NCBI GenBank assembly: GCA_023396535.1
Contig: JAEWWD010000116.1
Location: forward strand, 1-16,785
Direction of reading: 5' to 3'
Origin: Bacillota bacterium
Lineage (GTDB): Bacteria > Bacillota > Clostridia > Christensenellales > CAG-138
Length of the DNA: 16,785 nt
Made by a program: the position numbers and the translations under genes. The notes below the pieces were generated by a model that was not told the DNA's origin, did not search any database, and saw only the letters and a list, made by a program, of their open reading frames with translations. Positions 14,398 to 16,785 of this stretch are shown here, piece after piece. How positions within the stretch are numbered: position 1 is the first letter of the stretch; each line of letters begins with the position of its first letter.

Positions 14398-15942
14398 ATG
14401 AAAACACTGCAGGTCAAGGAGTTTACAAAAACATTCGGCAGCCTTATCGCCAATGATCATATTTCTTTTGACTTGGAGGCCGGCGAAGTGCTTGCTATCC
14501 TGGGTGAAAACGGCGCCGGGAAAACCACGCTCATGCGAGGCATTTATGGCATGGATTTGCCGGATAGCGGTGAGATGATCGTAAAAGGGAAGCCGGTATG
14601 TTTCGCGTCCCCTAAGGATGCTATCCGCCATGGAATAGGAATGGTACATCAGCATTTCATGCTGATTAACAATTTTACGGTTACCGAGAATTTAGTTCTT
14701 GGCATGCAGGAATACACAGGGCAAATCCTCAACCGCAGGGAACTCAATAAGAAAATCAATGAGTTTTTTGAGAAATATCATTTTGACGTGCCGGCTGACG
14801 CCAAGGTGAAGGATCTTCCTGTTGGACTGCAACAAAGAGTAGAAATCATGAAAGCGCTTTTTCGGGGAGCGGAAATACTGGTGCTTGACGAGCCTACGGC
14901 CGTGCTGACTCCGCAGGAGACGGCGGAGCTGTTTGTAATCATTCGCAAGCTGCAGGCCGAAGGCAAGTCAATCATTTTTATCAGCCATAAACTGGATGAA
15001 GTAAAGCAAATCAGCCAGCGTATTATGGTACTTCGTTTGGGCAAAGTGAGCGGAATTATCGATACAGATCATGCGGATCCATGTCTGATGGCCAGGATGA
15101 TGATAGGCAGGGAACTTGCCGCTCTCAAAAAAGAGCCGATATGTCAGGACGAATCTCTTTGTGAACGGCTGCATGTGGAGCATTTGAGTGTAACGGATGA
15201 GAAAAAGAGGGTTATTAAGAATATCAGCTTCACGATACATGCGGGCGAAATTCTTGGCGTGGCGGGAGTGGATGGCAACGGACAAAAAGAACTTGCCGAG
15301 GTCATTACCGGATTGCGAAAAGCCGATTGCGGAGAAATCCGTCTTCAGGGCAGGGATATTAAAGGAAAATCCGTACGTATGATCAGGAATTGCAAATTGG
15401 CGCATATTCCGGAGGACCGCCGGGCAAAAGGGCTGATTCTTGGCTTTACGTTAGTTGAAAACTCCATATTGGCGGAACATGATAAGCGGCCATATGCAAA
15501 GGGGATTTTCCTGAATAAAAAAACGGCTGTCGCGTTTACCAGGGATTGTATCAGAAAATACAACATCAAAACCAGCAGCGAGAAGGCTTTGGCCGGCAGT
15601 CTTTCAGGTGGTAACCAGCAAAAGGTTATCATCGCAAGGGAGATCGCGTCGAACCCCATCGTCTTGGTCGCAAGCAAGCCCACCAGGGGCCTTGACGTTG
15701 GCGCCGTGGAATATATTCATTCGTGCCTGTTGGCGGAGCGAAAAAAAGGAACCGGCATATTGCTGATTTCTTCCGAATTGGAGGAAATCATGACGCTCAG
15801 CGACAGGATCATGGTTATGCATGGCGGAGAGATCACCGGCATTGTGTACCCTAATGAAATCACGACCGAGGAACTGGGTTTGATGATGGCCGGACAAAGA
15901 AGAGAAAACTGGGCGCTGGGTCCCAGAAAGGATATCGTATGA
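14398..15942 (+). CDS. BMP-type ABC importer ATP-binding protein (two ATPase domains, NupO-like)
   Basis: This 514-residue protein has two ABC domains in one chain, as in guanosine/ribose-type importers. Domain 1 has Walker A GENGAGKTT (36-44), the Q-loop region with VHQHFMLINNFTVTENL, a signature-like LPVGLQQRVE (140-149), and Walker B with D164/E165 in VLDEPTAVLTP. Domain 2 has a degenerate Walker A GVDGNGQK (290-297), a full signature LSGGNQQK (402-409), and VASKPTRGLD (424-433) in place of the usual D-E, so its site is probably inactive. This asymmetry is normal for the BMP-linked subgroup. ATG 14398 follows GGGAAGGAAA; the upstream in-frame GTG at 14347 runs through the inverted repeat and was rejected. 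The stop overlaps the permease start (ATGA). Confidence 0.93.
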   Translation: MKTLQVKEFTKTFGSLIANDHISFDLEAGEVLAILGENGAGKTTLMRGIYGMDLPDSGEMIVKGKPVCFASPKDAIRHGIGMVHQHFMLINNFTVTENLVLGMQEYTGQILNRRELNKKINEFFEKYHFDVPADAKVKDLPVGLQQRVEIMKALFRGAEILVLDEPTAVLTPQETAELFVIIRKLQAEGKSIIFISHKLDEVKQISQRIMVLRLGKVSGIIDTDHADPCLMARMMIGRELAALKKEPICQDESLCERLHVEHLSVTDEKKRVIKNISFTIHAGEILGVAGVDGNGQKELAEVITGLRKADCGEIRLQGRDIKGKSVRMIRNCKLAHIPEDRRAKGLILGFTLVENSILAEHDKRPYAKGIFLNKKTAVAFTRDCIRKYNIKTSSEKALAGSLSGGNQQKVIIAREIASNPIVLVASKPTRGLDVGAVEYIHSCLLAERKKGTGILLISSELEEIMTLSDRIMVMHGGEITGIVYPNEITTEELGLMMAGQRRENWALGPRKDIV

Positions 15943-16785
15943 AAAATTGGCAAGTTGTACTTGGGCGCAATTTAAAGTCGATTTTGCTGATTTTTCTGGC
16001 GCTTCTCTGCTCGTTTATCGTCGCTTCCGTCGTTTTATTGCTGGCCGGCTTTGATCCTTTCGTCGCCTACGCGGCGATTCTCAAAGGCGCGCTCGGAAGC
16101 AGAATGGCAATATCGCAGACATTGTCAAAATCCACTCCATTGATGATCATCGGCATTGGTATTGCGGTGGCATTCAAAGGTTCTTCCTTCAACATAGGCG
16201 CTGAAGGACAGTTCTATGCCGGAGCGCTTGGAGCCGCGGTATGTGAAATGGCATTCCATAATGTCAGTTTACCTCCGCTTGTCATAATCCCCTTATGTTT
16301 AATGACAGCCTTCGTGTTCGGGTGGTTTTGGGGCGCGATTCCGGGCTATATGAAGGCGGCGCGCGGTGCGGCGGAGGCGGTGACATCCGTTATGCTGACC
16401 TCCATCATGCTGCTGTTTGTACGCTATCTTGTTTCGCAGGGCGGGCCTATTGCGGAACCTAAGGGAATCTATCCGGAAACGCTGGAGATCGCAGACGCGG
16501 CAAAACTGCCGTATATCCTGAGCAAAACAAGATTGCATTTTGGGTTTATACTTGCCCTCGTCGTCGTTGCGCTCGCGTACATCCTAATGGAAAAGACTAC
16601 ATGGGGCTATAAAATCAAAGCTACAGGTTTGAATGAGAAAGCTGCGGAATACGGCGGGATCAATGTGGGACTAGTTACCGTAACGACGATGGCACTTTCA
16701 GGCGCCATTTCCGGATTGGCAGGCGGCATTGAGTTGCTGGGAACATCCTGGAAGCTATTCATGGGCCTTTCGCCCGGGTATGGGT
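15939..16785 (+). CDS. BMP-type ABC importer permease (NupP-like), 3' end outside window
   Basis: The frame is open from ATG 15939 to the window end (282 complete codons), so the C-terminus is missing. The ATG overlaps the ATPase stop by four bases (ATGA), indicating coupling. The sequence is strongly hydrophobic with several membrane segments: residues near 13-38 (SILLIFLALLCSFIVASVV), about 68-83, 100-130, 145-160 and 200-217. The motif FKGSSFNIGAEGQFYAGALG (with GAEGQ at 87-91) is characteristic of branched-chain/BMP-type permeases (BPD_transp_2). KATGLNEKAAEYGGIN matches the coupling region that touches the ATPase. A second permease (NupQ-like) would be expected just downstream. Confidence 0.93.
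   Translation, partial: MKNWQVVLGRNLKSILLIFLALLCSFIVASVVLLLAGFDPFVAYAAILKGALGSRMAISQTLSKSTPLMIIGIGIAVAFKGSSFNIGAEGQFYAGALGAAVCEMAFHNVSLPPLVIIPLCLMTAFVFGWFWGAIPGYMKAARGAAEAVTSVMLTSIMLLFVRYLVSQGGPIAEPKGIYPETLEIADAAKLPYILSKTRLHFGFILALVVVALAYILMEKTTWGYKIKATGLNEKAAEYGGINVGLVTVTTMALSGAISGLAGGIELLGTSWKLFMGLSPGYG

Overview
The window reads as a chromosomal segment from a Gram-positive Firmicute, most likely a Clostridia member with a fairly GC-rich genome. Evidence: the ffh-rpsP-khpA-rimM-trmD-rplS-rbgA-rnhB-yraN-comM-dprA order typical of that phylum, strong AGGAGG-type ribosome binding sites, several TTG starts, sigma-A type promoters (two with an extended -10), and a Cys-type lipoprotein signal peptide. 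No closer assignment is supported. Every gene found lies on the + strand.

Region 1 (1-5083) is housekeeping. It runs from the 3' part of ffh (SRP GTPase) through rpsP (S16), khpA, rimM and trmD. After a promoter and a structured leader comes rplS (L19), closed by a terminator. Then follow rbgA, rnhB and yraN, tightly packed with overlaps of 1-14 bases. The theme is ribosome assembly, tRNA modification and DNA/RNA maintenance.

Region 2 (5101-9350) is a surface-glycosylation cassette that interrupts the usual yraN-comM-dprA neighbourhood. It has its own predicted promoter and holds a 1252-residue membrane protein with two different GT-C glycosyltransferase units and two exported beta-rich domains, translationally coupled to a GtrA-type small membrane protein.

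Region 3 (9390-12030) carries comM (YifB-type AAA+ protein) and dprA, both linked to single-stranded DNA handling and natural transformation.

Region 4 (11968-16785) is accessory and visibly richer in A/T. A near-consensus promoter inside the end of dprA leads through a structured leader into an RpiR-type regulator ending in tandem hairpins. Then come an AT-rich promoter/operator region, a BMP-family lipoprotein, a 131-base structured inverted-repeat element, a two-domain BMP-type ABC ATPase, and a permease that runs off the end. This looks like a regulated importer for a nucleoside-like or related ligand. The lipoprotein's binding loops differ from the classic purine-nucleoside type, so the ligand is open.

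The points most worth a second look are the tandem GT-C protein with GtrA, the inverted-repeat element at 14237-14367, the leader structures upstream of rplS and the RpiR gene, and the operator-like palindrome over the lipoprotein promoter. No tRNA, rRNA, CRISPR array or complete insertion sequence was seen, and no gene-free stretch exceeds about 205 bases.
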